Below, one piece after another: positions 51,886 to 60,601 of a stretch of 64,000 nt of DNA. Below the pieces are notes generated by a model. That model worked only from the letters and a program-made list of their open reading frames with translations. It had not been told where the DNA came from and did no database searches. The stretch's first letter is position 1, and every line of letters begins with the position of its first letter. The stretch comes from Anaerolineales bacterium (GTDB taxonomy: Bacteria > Chloroflexota > Anaerolineae > Anaerolineales > UBA4823). The stretch spans positions 1-64,000 of the forward strand of contig PQAL01000006.1 of assembly GCA_003105035.1 (NCBI GenBank), written 5' to 3'. The translations under genes and the position numbers were made by a program.

Positions 51886-52677
51886 TTAAAACCAGTGGGT
51901 CAGATTTTCCAGCCACCTGCGTACGGCCTTGGGCGATTTGAGCGCATAATCTCCACCTGTTGGACGGATGTAACCGAAATAGTGTGCGACAGCAATCGCC
52001 ACACCTTCCTTGGCGTGGATGGTCTGAAAGGCTTCCCCATCATTGGCATCATCCCCGATATAAACCAGGCGTGCACCAGGCAGCGGGAAGCTATTTAACA
52101 AAAATGATACTGCCTTTCCTTTATGCGCCTTGGCGGAGCATACTTCCAGGAACTTCTTTTGCTTGATCAAACGGTATTCATCTGTGATCAATTCTTGATT
52201 CAGTGTCTGCTGTATGCTGGAGATGATCCGGGTTGATTCTTTGTCAGGGGCAAAGCGGGCGTGCAGGGCCAGTGACCAGCCTTTATCTTCCAGGTAATAA
52301 CCCTTGCGACCGGAGATGATCTCCTGCCAGAGCGGTTTGAGCTGTTCAAGATAAGGCCGCACCAGGGCATAATCATCCCGCTGGATGCGTTCTCCGTCAG
52401 CGGTCTGCACTTCGATCCCATAAGTGCCTGCCAGGTATATCCCTTTAATTGGCAACAACACCTGTATATCATGCAAGCTTCTCCCCGATATAATCGCCAG
52501 ACGCAGGCTGATTTTCGCTGCCAGACGCCGGATGAGGTCGATCAGCTGCGGATCCGGCTTAATAATATCGGGTGTGCGGTTGAAATCCGCCAGGGTCCCA
52601 TCATAATCCAGGAATAACCAAACACGTTCGGCCTCAGATACCCATTCGTTCAGTTCTTTTTCCGACGTAAACCTCAA
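51886..52677 (-). CDS. otsB: Trehalose-6-phosphate phosphatase-like HAD enzyme
   Basis: 263 residues of the OtsB type. HAD motif I is FLDYDGTLA (nucleophile Asp), ISGRS is motif II, the KGKAVSF region carries the conserved Lys, and IGDDANDGEAF is motif IV. It would dephosphorylate trehalose-6-phosphate or a related sugar phosphate. The start is a TTG overlapping the stop of the preceding glycosyltransferase gene (TTGA), with GGAGGGG upstream. Last gene of the three-gene operon. Confidence 0.87.
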   Translation of the reverse strand: MRFTSEKELNEWVSEAERVWLFLDYDGTLADFNRTPDIIKPDPQLIDLIRRLAAKISLRLAIISGRSLHDIQVLLPIKGIYLAGTYGIEVQTADGERIQRDDYALVRPYLEQLKPLWQEIISGRKGYYLEDKGWSLALHARFAPDKESTRIISSIQQTLNQELITDEYRLIKQKKFLEVCSAKAHKGKAVSFLLNSFPLPGARLVYIGDDANDGEAFQTIHAKEGVAIAVAHYFGYIRPTGGDYALKSPKAVRRWLENLTHWF

Positions 52678-53924
52678 GCTGGATCCCCTCCGGTGAGTAA
52701 AGGCAGGAAATCTTTATTGAAGATAGCCTGCCAGGTGAATTGCTGGCGCACACGCTGGCGCAGGTGTTGGCTTGGGTTGGATTTAGTCCAATCCAGGATC
52801 ATTCCCGCCACCACCTCCGGTGGATCGTCTGCCCGGAAGCAAGTGAGATCACGCCCGCCAATTTCACTGGCTGCCGGGATCTCCGTGGTGAAGATGGGCT
52901 TGCCGAGCAGCCCCGCTTCCAGGATGGGCATGCCAAAACCCTCGCGGTGGCTGGGCATGAACAGCACATCACAAACACGGAAGAGCTCATTTACCAGGGA
53001 TGATCCAATGATATAGCCACTGCCGGCATGCGGACCTGATTCATAAACGAAGCGCACCTCTGCCTCCACACCCAGCTTGTGCCGTAAATCCAGCAGGCTC
53101 TGGTAATAAGCCATGTTTCCAGGGTCATGTGGGTCTGGTGGGCCGGTGACCACCAACCTGAGATGGATGCCCCTGGCTTTCAGCTCAGCCACCACCTGCC
53201 AGGCCAGCTCAAAATTCTTTGCCTGGGTGATGCGTACCGCCATCAGTAAAACCAGGTCTGCCTCCAGCAAGCCTAGCTGGCTGACCAGTGCCAGCCCTTC
53301 AGGCGAGAGACTATACAGGTCAGCTGGGTCGACTCCATCATACACCACCTTGATCAGTGACGGGGGGCGGTTGAACAACCCGGCGAGCTCCATCCGGCGG
53401 TGTTCTGAAACAGTCACGTATAGGCTATCCTCCAGGTACGTACGCAGCAATTCCCACGGGTAACCCGGATGGACGCTCCGCCTTGAATGCGGGCTGGTCC
53501 AGCTGAGGTCGTGGCACCAGGCGATATTGCGTTTAAGCTTTTCCTGTTCCTGCAAGCGCACTAATGCAGCGGTCAATGGCAGGTTGAAGTGCTTGGTAAA
53601 CAAGTTGTGGGCAATGATCACATCCTGATCTTGCAAGGCATCTTCTAGCGATGCTTGCAAGCTGGCTGATAATTCCTGAAAATTTTCTGGTACCTCACCA
53701 GCCTCCAGCTTTTGGCTGATTCGGAGGACCTCCGCATGGCGTGAATCCATCTGCGGGATATGGATGAATCTGGCACCTTCCGGCAGGGCGGCTTTTTCTC
53801 CGGCCCCAGCAATCAGGGTGACATGATAACCAGCTCCCAGGAGCAGCCTGGTGTGAGCCTGGATGACCGCTTCAACCCCGCCTACCACCGGGGCAACTGA
53901 ATAATGCAAGATTGCAATATTCAT
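52674..53924 (-). CDS. GT4-family glycosyltransferase within the ots operon
   Basis: 416 residues from the ATG overlapping the otsA-like stop (ATGA); a frame extension to 53966 lies in the upstream gene. Typical GT-B retaining fold: N-terminal VAPVVGGVEAVIQAH acceptor loop, C-terminal AVRITQAKNFELAW, and MPSHREGFGMPILEAGLLGKP donor-binding block with the E-x7-E pattern. The substrate is unknown. Its position between the synthase and the phosphatase, with overlaps on both sides, suggests it acts on the same sugar. Confidence 0.87.
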   Translation of the reverse strand: MNIAILHYSVAPVVGGVEAVIQAHTRLLLGAGYHVTLIAGAGEKAALPEGARFIHIPQMDSRHAEVLRISQKLEAGEVPENFQELSASLQASLEDALQDQDVIIAHNLFTKHFNLPLTAALVRLQEQEKLKRNIAWCHDLSWTSPHSRRSVHPGYPWELLRTYLEDSLYVTVSEHRRMELAGLFNRPPSLIKVVYDGVDPADLYSLSPEGLALVSQLGLLEADLVLLMAVRITQAKNFELAWQVVAELKARGIHLRLVVTGPPDPHDPGNMAYYQSLLDLRHKLGVEAEVRFVYESGPHAGSGYIIGSSLVNELFRVCDVLFMPSHREGFGMPILEAGLLGKPIFTTEIPAASEIGGRDLTCFRADDPPEVVAGMILDWTKSNPSQHLRQRVRQQFTWQAIFNKDFLPLLTGGDPA

Positions 53925-55453
53925 AAAGCCAACCTGACCACAGTATCCAGCTGTTTGCACAGCCAATCCACGATATCCTCCCGCTCGATCAAGGTGCGCA
54001 AGCGTTCTGCCTTCTGCTTGCGTTCCTCCGGGGGTAGGATCAGGGCGTGGTGCATGGCATCGGCTGTCGCCGAGATGTCGAGTGGCGGGATGACCAGCGC
54101 ACCCGCTTCAAGCTGCTGGCGAGCCCCGGTACGTTCTGAAAGCACCAAAACGCCATCCTGCTGGTTAACCACCGGGCCTTCTTTAGCTACCAGGTTCATG
54201 CCATCCGCAATGGAATTGACCAGTAGCACGTGGTACAGCTGCATGGCGGCTATCGCCCGGGGATAGTTCTCTCCCACCAGTACCCGCACCGGCTCCCATG
54301 TGCTGTCTCCAAAACTGGCATTAACTTGCCCGGCAGCACCCATGAGCTCATTCAGGTAGGTCTGATACTCCTCCACCTCCATGCGGGAAGGGACCAGCAA
54401 GGCCAGGAACTGGACCTTACCCCGGTGCTCAGGGTGCATCTCAAGCATCTCGTAAAACGCCTGGAAGCCGCGCACGATGTTTTTACTTGGCTCGATTCGG
54501 TCAATGCGCAGGATCAGCTGGACTGCCCCATATTGGTTTAACAGCATATTTCGCTGTTCGGTCACCTCGTCAGACTCAGCCAGCCGCTTAAGCGCAACAA
54601 CATCAATCGAGATGGGGAAGTCGCGCACATGCGTGGTGTGGTTGTGATACCACACCCTGCCTTGTTTAAAATTGACATGCGCATTTGACAGGTGTGACTC
54701 ACAGGTACGAATAAAGTTCAAGCCATCTTCCCGGGTCTGGAACCCCAACAAGTCCACGGCGAGCAGACCTTCCAGGATACCCTGTCGCATACGGGGTGGC
54801 AGAAAACCCCATTCTTCCGCTCCCGGCCAGGGAATGTGGACAAAATGGGTGAGCGTATAGCTGGCATGCGGGCGTAGTACCCGGCGGATAAAAAATGGCG
54901 CGAGGTACAGGTGATAATCCTGGAGCATCACCAGCGAAGGTTGATGGCTGGCCCTGATCTGCCTGACTACCGCTTCGGCGAACAAGCGGTTAACCACCAC
55001 GTAACCATTCTGCCAGTTTTGCCAGGTGGTGCGGTCAATGGTGGGTGAGCGGAATATATCCCACATGGAATGTTGTAAAAACCACAGCAGGGGGTTGGCA
55101 ATCACCTTGTAATAGCCATCATAGGCACTATCCTCGGAGGTGACGAACTGCACCTGGATCGAGCCACCGTCATCCCCAATCGGTACGCTGCCTCCCTGCC
55201 AGGCTTTGTCTTCCTCCGACAGGGCACTGGAGATCCAGCAGGCATCCACATGCTGGGCTATCCCTGAGAGGGCTGTTACCAGGCCACCTCCGCCACTGCG
55301 CTGGGGCTGGAGAACGTCGTTCTCGTCCTTATGAAAAGTTACCGGCCCATGGTTGGAGGCGATCACCAGTTGCCTGGATTGCAGCATCTCCTGCCACGAA
55401 TCGCATGTTTCCCCTTCGGTACCCGTCCCGATCGTATATGGAATTGTATCCAT
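53921..55453 (-). CDS. otsA: Trehalose-6-phosphate synthase-like GT20 enzyme
   Basis: 510 residues from the ATG at 55453, with GGAAGGG upstream (a GTG 9 nt earlier is possible). GT20 hallmarks are present: RSGGGGLVTALSGI, LQDYHLYLAPFF, VHIPWPGAEEW, RIDRIEPSKNIVRGF and ADGMNLVAKEGP. Two positions differ from E. coli OtsA: the N-terminal S-N-R reads ASNHGPV, and SKG reads SKN. Such changes occur in a GT20 subgroup that includes pseudo-glycosyltransferases, so the acceptor may not be glucose-6-phosphate. Gene symbol given by family, with that caution. Confidence 0.8.
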   Translation of the reverse strand: MDTIPYTIGTGTEGETCDSWQEMLQSRQLVIASNHGPVTFHKDENDVLQPQRSGGGGLVTALSGIAQHVDACWISSALSEEDKAWQGGSVPIGDDGGSIQVQFVTSEDSAYDGYYKVIANPLLWFLQHSMWDIFRSPTIDRTTWQNWQNGYVVVNRLFAEAVVRQIRASHQPSLVMLQDYHLYLAPFFIRRVLRPHASYTLTHFVHIPWPGAEEWGFLPPRMRQGILEGLLAVDLLGFQTREDGLNFIRTCESHLSNAHVNFKQGRVWYHNHTTHVRDFPISIDVVALKRLAESDEVTEQRNMLLNQYGAVQLILRIDRIEPSKNIVRGFQAFYEMLEMHPEHRGKVQFLALLVPSRMEVEEYQTYLNELMGAAGQVNASFGDSTWEPVRVLVGENYPRAIAAMQLYHVLLVNSIADGMNLVAKEGPVVNQQDGVLVLSERTGARQQLEAGALVIPPLDISATADAMHHALILPPEERKQKAERLRTLIEREDIVDWLCKQLDTVVRLAL

Positions 55454-55727
55454 GATCTTCACCCTTCCCCCAATGTGCCATTACTGCAAAATTTACCCAA
55501 ATCCCACCTTTTGATCGAATTATGTTGATTGATCCATTCCTGACAATTCACCTTAAATTGCCTGCAAATTATCCGCTACACGGTGATTATAACCAACCTC
55601 CATCGTCTCTTCGCTGCTGAGAGATGAGAAAGCTCTAACCTGGATAGCTTAACGATGCACTCATTCTGTGTGCCTTAATCGATCAGCCCCCATGCGAATT
55701 ATCTTTGGTCAGGGTCAGGTTCCAACC
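55454..55727. other. Intergenic region, nothing recognised
   Basis: 274 bp between two minus-strand genes: the 3' end of the GT39-like gene and the start of the otsA-like gene. It should hold the promoter of the ots operon, but I could not identify one with confidence. No RNA gene or repeat was seen. Confidence 0.4.
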
Positions 55728-57641
55728 CTATTCCCCGGGCGGCAAGAAAAGCCATAAATCACTCACCTGCTGGGCAATCTCCAGCCCGCGCAAGGGGGAT
55801 TGGTCCAAGGTGCATCCGTGACAGATGATGGCGCAGGGTTGAAAATCTGCCGGGCTATATTTGTCGGTCGGGCCGCTGACGATCCACTCAAGCCTGGCCT
55901 GGCTGCGCGGGGCTCCCATGAGCACCCACAGCAGGTACTCAGGATCATCGCCATTCAGCATCACCCCCACCTGGTTGCAGCCCTTGCTTTTAATCACATC
56001 AGTGAATTGCGTGTAAACCGCCTGCTCACTGGCTGCGTTGGCAAAATATAAGTCGATACGAGAAGTGTTGAGGATACTGCCTTTATTTTCGGAATATCCT
56101 GCAAGGCCTACCAAAGGACGAGAGTAGATACTCAGCAGCCAGGGCACCGCGCCGACAAATAGCAGCACGGTCACCAGGTGACCGATTTTCACCTTCTCGA
56201 ACCCCCCCAGGATCACCCCTGCCACTGGCGCGAATATGACAAAAAATGCCAGGTCATAACGTGTACCAAAGGCATTCCACTTATAGATGAAGCTGAACAG
56301 CAGGAAGGTTAATGCCGCCAACAAACCATACACCAGCAATGATCGCCCATGCTTGCGGACTAAAAAGAACATGATGATGAACAGGGCGAAAATCAGGTAG
56401 GCATGGTATGGGTTGGAAGTCACATCCTCGTGGGTAGTGGGGGCAACCACCTGGAAATAGCCGAGAGCGGTCATGCGCGGGTCGTTGATGTCCAGTCCGA
56501 GCTTGACCACGATCTTCAAGATCACCAGGAACCAGGCCCGATTAAGCTCATCCAGGCCGGGTAACCCCAGGTGCATGCCGATATTTTTAAGCGTGGTGGC
56601 AATGAACCCTGGCAGGCTATGCAGCTGGTTGTAATGATTTTGAAAATCCACCGGGTTGGATAGGCTACCATAGGTGACCACGTTGCGCTCCAGGTATCCG
56701 GCATTGATCAGCCCGATAATCAGGATGGCAATCCCGGCCCATTTCAAAGCGCCTAACACCCCATGGCGCTTGATGATCAGGTATGCCAGCCAGACAATGA
56801 ATGGAACCATGAAAGGGACAGCGACGGGCTTGGTGAGTAAAGCCAGCCCACCTGCCAGACTGGCGAACACCAGGGAGCGGTTATTATCCACGCGCAGGTA
56901 AGCCAGGACTTCCACCACCAGGCACACCACCCAAAAAGTGGCTACATAATCATTGATCGTGCTGGAGGCTTCCACGATGCCCATGGGTATCGTGGCCGCA
57001 AAACCGGCTGCCAGCCATTGGCCACTCGATTTTGCACCCAGGTAATAAGCAATTAACGATACTCCTACCACGCTGCCCAACATCGCCAGCCACTCAGGCA
57101 GGTTGGACAGCCGGTCACTCTGCGTCAGCACATAAAAATTCAGGATCTGTTCTTCCGCCCCAGGGGGCATGCTGGTCTGCCGGTCGATACCGGTGGGATA
57201 ATGCCAGATAGATTGGTCTTGTGCCCAATGCGCGACCCGGCTGAGGTGGTAAGTCAATGAATCCCAGGTTTGCGGTGGAGTTACCCAGGCGACCACCCCG
57301 GTGGCAATTAATACGAAGCATATCAACAGCAGGATAAGCCGGTCCCACCAGCTACCTGGCAGCTGGAGAGACGGCAGGCTGATCTTCTCTGAACGGTTTT
57401 TTTTACGCCAGGCCCAGGCGGCGAACAGCAGGATCGGGATCATCCAGGCGAGCACCAACCCCGCCACGGTGATCCATTTGATGATACTCAGGACTTCCAT
57501 CATCATGGCCAGGTAGACACCCCAGCAGATGGCAGCTTCGATCCAACTCCGTCGGGCAAGGTCAGTGGGGTGCCGGTTATAGAGATATATAAAGATGAGT
57601 AGGTATGCAACCAGGGGAATGAAGGCCAGGAGGATCTGCAT
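55728..57641 (-). CDS. GT39-like multi-pass membrane glycosyltransferase
   Basis: 637 residues with about 12 hydrophobic helices. After the first few helices comes an external loop with PPQTWDSLTYHLSRVAHWAQ, placing an Asp and His where ArnT/PMT-type enzymes have catalytic acidic residues. The C-terminal ~120 residues form a soluble domain with several Cys. It probably transfers sugar from a polyprenyl-linked donor to an external acceptor. The start has no strong Shine-Dalgarno and lies 25 nt after rnpB, so it may depend on transcription passing through the RNA gene. Confidence 0.75.
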   Translation of the reverse strand: MQILLAFIPLVAYLLIFIYLYNRHPTDLARRSWIEAAICWGVYLAMMMEVLSIIKWITVAGLVLAWMIPILLFAAWAWRKKNRSEKISLPSLQLPGSWWDRLILLLICFVLIATGVVAWVTPPQTWDSLTYHLSRVAHWAQDQSIWHYPTGIDRQTSMPPGAEEQILNFYVLTQSDRLSNLPEWLAMLGSVVGVSLIAYYLGAKSSGQWLAAGFAATIPMGIVEASSTINDYVATFWVVCLVVEVLAYLRVDNNRSLVFASLAGGLALLTKPVAVPFMVPFIVWLAYLIIKRHGVLGALKWAGIAILIIGLINAGYLERNVVTYGSLSNPVDFQNHYNQLHSLPGFIATTLKNIGMHLGLPGLDELNRAWFLVILKIVVKLGLDINDPRMTALGYFQVVAPTTHEDVTSNPYHAYLIFALFIIMFFLVRKHGRSLLVYGLLAALTFLLFSFIYKWNAFGTRYDLAFFVIFAPVAGVILGGFEKVKIGHLVTVLLFVGAVPWLLSIYSRPLVGLAGYSENKGSILNTSRIDLYFANAASEQAVYTQFTDVIKSKGCNQVGVMLNGDDPEYLLWVLMGAPRSQARLEWIVSGPTDKYSPADFQPCAIICHGCTLDQSPLRGLEIAQQVSDLWLFLPPGE

Positions 57642-57665
57642 TCAATGCATCCACACGAAAGTCAT

Positions 57666-58126
57666 TTCCCCAGGCCAGCCTGTAAGCCGCATTCTGTGCA
57701 TGCAGGTCTCCCTGCAGCGATGACCATCTCTCTAGGGCGTGAGTTACCTCACACCTCATGCAGTCTACCCGAGCCTGCGGACCTTACGGTCCAGGCGACG
57801 AGCCGCCACCTCCCATAGGGATCAGCTCTGCTTGACCTTGCTCCAGGTGGGGGTTACCTAGCCGCAGACGTTACCGCCTGCGCCGGTGGTCTCTTACGCC
57901 ACCTTTTCACCCTTACATCTCCCTCTAACCCATCCCCTAATTCCGAAGGAATCAGGGGAGGTTGGAAGGGGGTTGCGGTCTGTTTCTGTGGCCCGATCCG
58001 TCAGGTTGCCCGCACAAATTTCGTGCGGGTGGCCCCGCCCCGGGAATTACCCGGCACCTTGCCCTGTGGAGTGCGGACTTTCCTCGATGGATATCTCCAC
58101 CGCGATCATCCGGTCAGCCTGGGGAA
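57666..58126 (-). ncRNA. rnpB: RNase P RNA (bacterial type A)
   Basis: The 5' and 3' ends pair as P1 (TTCCCCAGGC with GCCTGGGGAA). The conserved GAGGAAAGTCCG lies at 58085-58074, the AGGGTGAAA-GGTG/GTAAGAGACC region is near 57885-57915, and the 3' ACAGAATGCGGCTTACA block is at about 57695-57679. These are the universal core elements of RNase P RNA, which removes 5' leaders from pre-tRNA. Length of about 460 nt is slightly long for type A, with an expanded helix near 57925-57965. A TATGAT -10 box lies just upstream. Confidence 0.96.
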
Positions 58127-58130
58127 CCTC

Positions 58131-58136
58131 ATCATA
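58131..58136 (-). promoter_or_regulatory. -10 box (TATGAT) of rnpB
   Basis: TATGAT on the minus strand ends 5-6 nt before the predicted 5' end of rnpB. Confidence 0.55.
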
Positions 58137-58255
58137 CCATAATTTACCTTATTTCCAGGTTTCGGGTACCACCGCCAGGTTGCTGGCCTGGTTTTCGATG
58201 CTGCAGTGTGTACCCAGCCTGGGGAACCACTGGTTGACATGGGACGTCTATCAGG

Positions 58256-58280
58256 TGATGGACCCTTTGCGGGTCCATCA
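58256..58280. repeat. Perfect 10-bp inverted repeat
   Basis: TGATGGACCC-TTTGC-GGGTCCATCA, in the 271-bp gap between rnpB and the lipoprotein gene. No T-tract follows, so it is not an obvious terminator; it may be an operator or a small structured element. Confidence 0.45.
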
Positions 58281-58363
58281 ATCTGCCACGCTGCAGGCGC
58301 TCATTTAAGGGTAGCTTAAAGTAGATAGGCATGTGAATTCTCGTTAACTACCACCATACAGAG

Positions 58364-58369
58364 TATAAT
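58364..58369 (+). promoter_or_regulatory. -10 box (TATAAT) of the lipoprotein gene
   Basis: TATAAT lies 28 nt before the chosen ATG at 58398; the -35 region is weak. Confidence 0.5.
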
Positions 58370-58397
58370 GCCTGCGATTTTATCCTAGGAGATGAAA

Positions 58398-59159
58398 ATG
58401 CTTAGAAAATCGATCGTAACCGTTGCAGTGCTCACCCTGGCAATCCTGGCCTTATCAGCCTGCAACTTACCGGAGCGGCAGGTATCACCAGGCGAGTCCC
58501 TGGCTCCGTCAACACCGGCAGTCAACCAGCCTGCTACCTTGTGCTCCAACCAGTATTTTCCTAACACCACTGGAACCACCTGGACGTATGCCGGGAGCAA
58601 CACCGTGACGGGAGAGTATATACGCACCGATACGGTTTCCAGCTCCAGCACAGATGCTTTTACTGTGAACACCACACTGTCCAGTATCCCTTACTCGCTC
58701 ACATATTCTTGCTCCAGCGCCGGTCTGACTGCAGGAGACCCGGTCTCGCAGTATGCAGGCGCATTGCTGAGCAGCCCAAGTGTACCCGTGAATGTCAAGC
58801 TGACTTCCAACTCCGGCCTCACGCTGCCCGCCAATGTTGCCCCAGGTGACACCTGGCAGCAAACCGCCGATTTTGAAGCTACTTCCCAGAGCCTCAACAT
58901 CAATGGAAGGTTCGTTTTCGATTACACGGCTACAGGCTTTGAAAATATCACAGTCCCGTTTGGCACGTTCGATGCCCTGCGGGTGGACACCACGATACGC
59001 GTGGAGGTGAGTGCCCTCCATGTGGTGGCGGGCACATATACCACCACCAGCTGGTTAGTGCCCGGAGTGGGCACGATCAAGAGCGAAGGAACCAGCCATG
59101 TGAGTGGCATCGACTTCAGCGACGCCACGCAGCTCACCAGCTACACGCCTGCCCCATAA
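58398..59159 (+). CDS. Putative lipoprotein, function unknown
   Basis: 253 residues from the ATG at 58398; the ATG at 58392 is too close to the AGGAG site. Lipobox ALSAC (Cys22). The mature part is rich in Ser/Thr with an extended beta-strand pattern and contains YFPNTTGTTWTYAGS and GTFDALRVDTTI, which recall the DUF3108-like or periplasmic beta-rich binding proteins, but I cannot assign it. Terminated by a strong hairpin. Confidence 0.65.
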   Translation: MLRKSIVTVAVLTLAILALSACNLPERQVSPGESLAPSTPAVNQPATLCSNQYFPNTTGTTWTYAGSNTVTGEYIRTDTVSSSSTDAFTVNTTLSSIPYSLTYSCSSAGLTAGDPVSQYAGALLSSPSVPVNVKLTSNSGLTLPANVAPGDTWQQTADFEATSQSLNINGRFVFDYTATGFENITVPFGTFDALRVDTTIRVEVSALHVVAGTYTTTSWLVPGVGTIKSEGTSHVSGIDFSDATQLTSYTPAP

Positions 59160-59178
59160 GTTACAAACGTCATTGGAC

Positions 59179-59222
59179 ACCCGGTGGGATGATGTGTTTT
59201 ATCCCGCCGGGTTTTTTGTTTT
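59179..59222 (+). terminator. Intrinsic terminator overlapping the convergent gene end
   Basis: ACCCGGTGGGAT (59179-59190) pairs with ATCCCGCCGGGT (59201-59212) with one wobble; a TTTTTGTTTTTT tract follows. It reaches into the 3' end of the convergent FHA gene, including its stop codon. Confidence 0.85.
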
Positions 59223-59645
59223 TTGGCCGATCTCCACTCTAACACCCAGGTATCCCAGGCGTAACTCATCCCCATGGGTGATGACCACCGGGGAGGTGAC
59301 AGCCTCGCCATTAAGAAAAGTCCCATTGGTGGAAGCCATGTCTTCCAGCCACCACTGTTGCCGGCGATATGCCAACCTGGCGTGGTGGGCAGAGACGGTC
59401 TGGTCATCCACCTCAAAATCACAGCCATCCCCCCTGCCCAGGATGATTACCGGTTTCTCAAAGAATTGCGTGGCGGGTGTGTCCAACATCAGGTTGGTAA
59501 GACTGACCGGTGGAGGCTGGCGCGCGGCCAGAAGCTCTGCCTGTTGTTTCAGATCGCGCCATATGGTATAGATGGCAAAACCGAGGAAACCGAAGAGCAG
59601 GATCGCCAAGCAGGCCCGTAAGGCTAACAGGAGGATGGCACTCAC
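59199..59645 (-). CDS. Membrane FHA-domain protein (FhaB/FipA-like)
   Basis: 148 residues: one N-terminal transmembrane helix (about 5-27) and a C-terminal FHA domain with ILGRGDGCDFEVDD, VSAHHARL and STNGTFLNGE, i.e. the Gly-Arg, Ser-x2-His and Asn-Gly phosphothreonine-binding residues. The layout mirrors FhaB of the actinobacterial pknB locus. The GTG start has no Shine-Dalgarno; TATAAT (minus, 59657-59652) ends 6 nt before it, so a leaderless transcript can arise inside the end region of the upstream FHA gene. Confidence 0.87.
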   Translation of the reverse strand: MSAILLLALRACLAILLFGFLGFAIYTIWRDLKQQAELLAARQPPPVSLTNLMLDTPATQFFEKPVIILGRGDGCDFEVDDQTVSAHHARLAYRRQQWWLEDMASTNGTFLNGEAVTSPVVITHGDELRLGYLGVRVEIGQKTKNPAG

Positions 59646-59651
59646 AGGTCG

Positions 59652-59657
59652 ATTATA
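59652..59657 (-). promoter_or_regulatory. -10 box (TATAAT) of a leaderless transcript
   Basis: TATAAT on the minus strand ends 6 nt before the GTG at 59645, just after the stop of the upstream FHA gene. Confidence 0.55.
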
Positions 59658-59660
59658 CCT

Positions 59661-60476
59661 TTACAATACTTCTGGTGGCGGCGGTGCTGCCGGCAGCTCC
59701 TGGGTAAGGCTCGTCCCGCTTAGTTGCTCCTGCCCATATACCAGGGGCACCCCGGCCAGGAGGATGACATCGCCGGCGTTGAGGGCATGACGATTCACCA
59801 GTACCCCATTGACGAACGTGCCACCCGACGAATCCAGGTCAAAGATCACGAACCTGCCCTGGATCAACCTCAGCTGAGCATGCATGCGCGATACCCGCTT
59901 ATCGTCCAGGCAGACCTGGTTCACAGGATCGCGGCCAATATTGACCACCGGGCTGCCAAGCGCATAGGTCAACAGTCCATTGACAATCAGGAAGGCTTTA
60001 GGCATGTTTTCCTGGCCGTGAGCCACAGGTTCTGCCAGCATACTACCTACATGCGCAGTGCTTGATTTTCCCCTGCCATCCTGGGAAAATTCGCCCAGGG
60101 CTTTTGGTGTATCAAGTTCGGGGACGGCAACAACTTTAATCACCGGCTCGCTGCTGGAAAGGTATCCTGCTTCAGCTGCAGCAATTTTTAAATGGTTAGC
60201 TAAACCGTTGAGCTCTGCGGGATGGGTTAACACCAGCTCTGCTTGCGGTGGGGCAAGCAACAAGGTGTACTGGTCTGGTGCGATTTTCTTTCCTGAATAA
60301 TTGTCAGTGCGGGCGGGTGCATCCTGCACCCCTGACCGCATGGCAGCCAGCAGCATTCTTTCCAACTGCTTGTAGAACCTTGGCGAGGAGTCAACGCTCC
60401 CTTGCTTGCCCTCGATCAGCTCGCGCAAGTGGCTTTCCAGGCGACCCAATGAGCTCTCAATCCAATGCATGTCCAT
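59661..60476 (-). CDS. FhaA-like protein (DUF3662 plus FHA)
   Basis: 271 residues. N-terminal DUF3662 region (about 1-110: WIESSLGRLESHLRELI and NYSGKKIAPDQYTLLLAP), a linker, then an FHA domain (about 178-245) with VVNIGRDPVNQVCLDD, VSRMHAQL and SSGGTFVNG. This is the FhaA arrangement; in actinobacteria FhaA works with Ser/Thr kinase PknB in cell-envelope control. No kinase gene is in the window. AGGAG lies somewhat far (about 13 nt) from the ATG. Confidence 0.85.
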   Translation of the reverse strand: MDMHWIESSLGRLESHLRELIEGKQGSVDSSPRFYKQLERMLLAAMRSGVQDAPARTDNYSGKKIAPDQYTLLLAPPQAELVLTHPAELNGLANHLKIAAAEAGYLSSSEPVIKVVAVPELDTPKALGEFSQDGRGKSSTAHVGSMLAEPVAHGQENMPKAFLIVNGLLTYALGSPVVNIGRDPVNQVCLDDKRVSRMHAQLRLIQGRFVIFDLDSSGGTFVNGVLVNRHALNAGDVILLAGVPLVYGQEQLSGTSLTQELPAAPPPPEVL

Positions 60477-60585
60477 AATTTAACCACATCTCCTGCGTGC
60501 ATTTATGGTCATTATCCCGGCTCAGATGAGAGATTCGGTCGGGTTACTCATCTTGTAAACGATTCTTGAGCATAAAAAAGTACGG

Positions 60586-60591
60586 TATACT
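60586..60591 (+). promoter_or_regulatory. -10 box (TATACT) of the archease-rtcB operon
   Basis: TATACT ends 10 nt before the archease ATG at 60602, so the leader would be only about 3-4 nt. Confidence 0.5.
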
Positions 60592-60601
60592 CTTTAGACG
60601 T

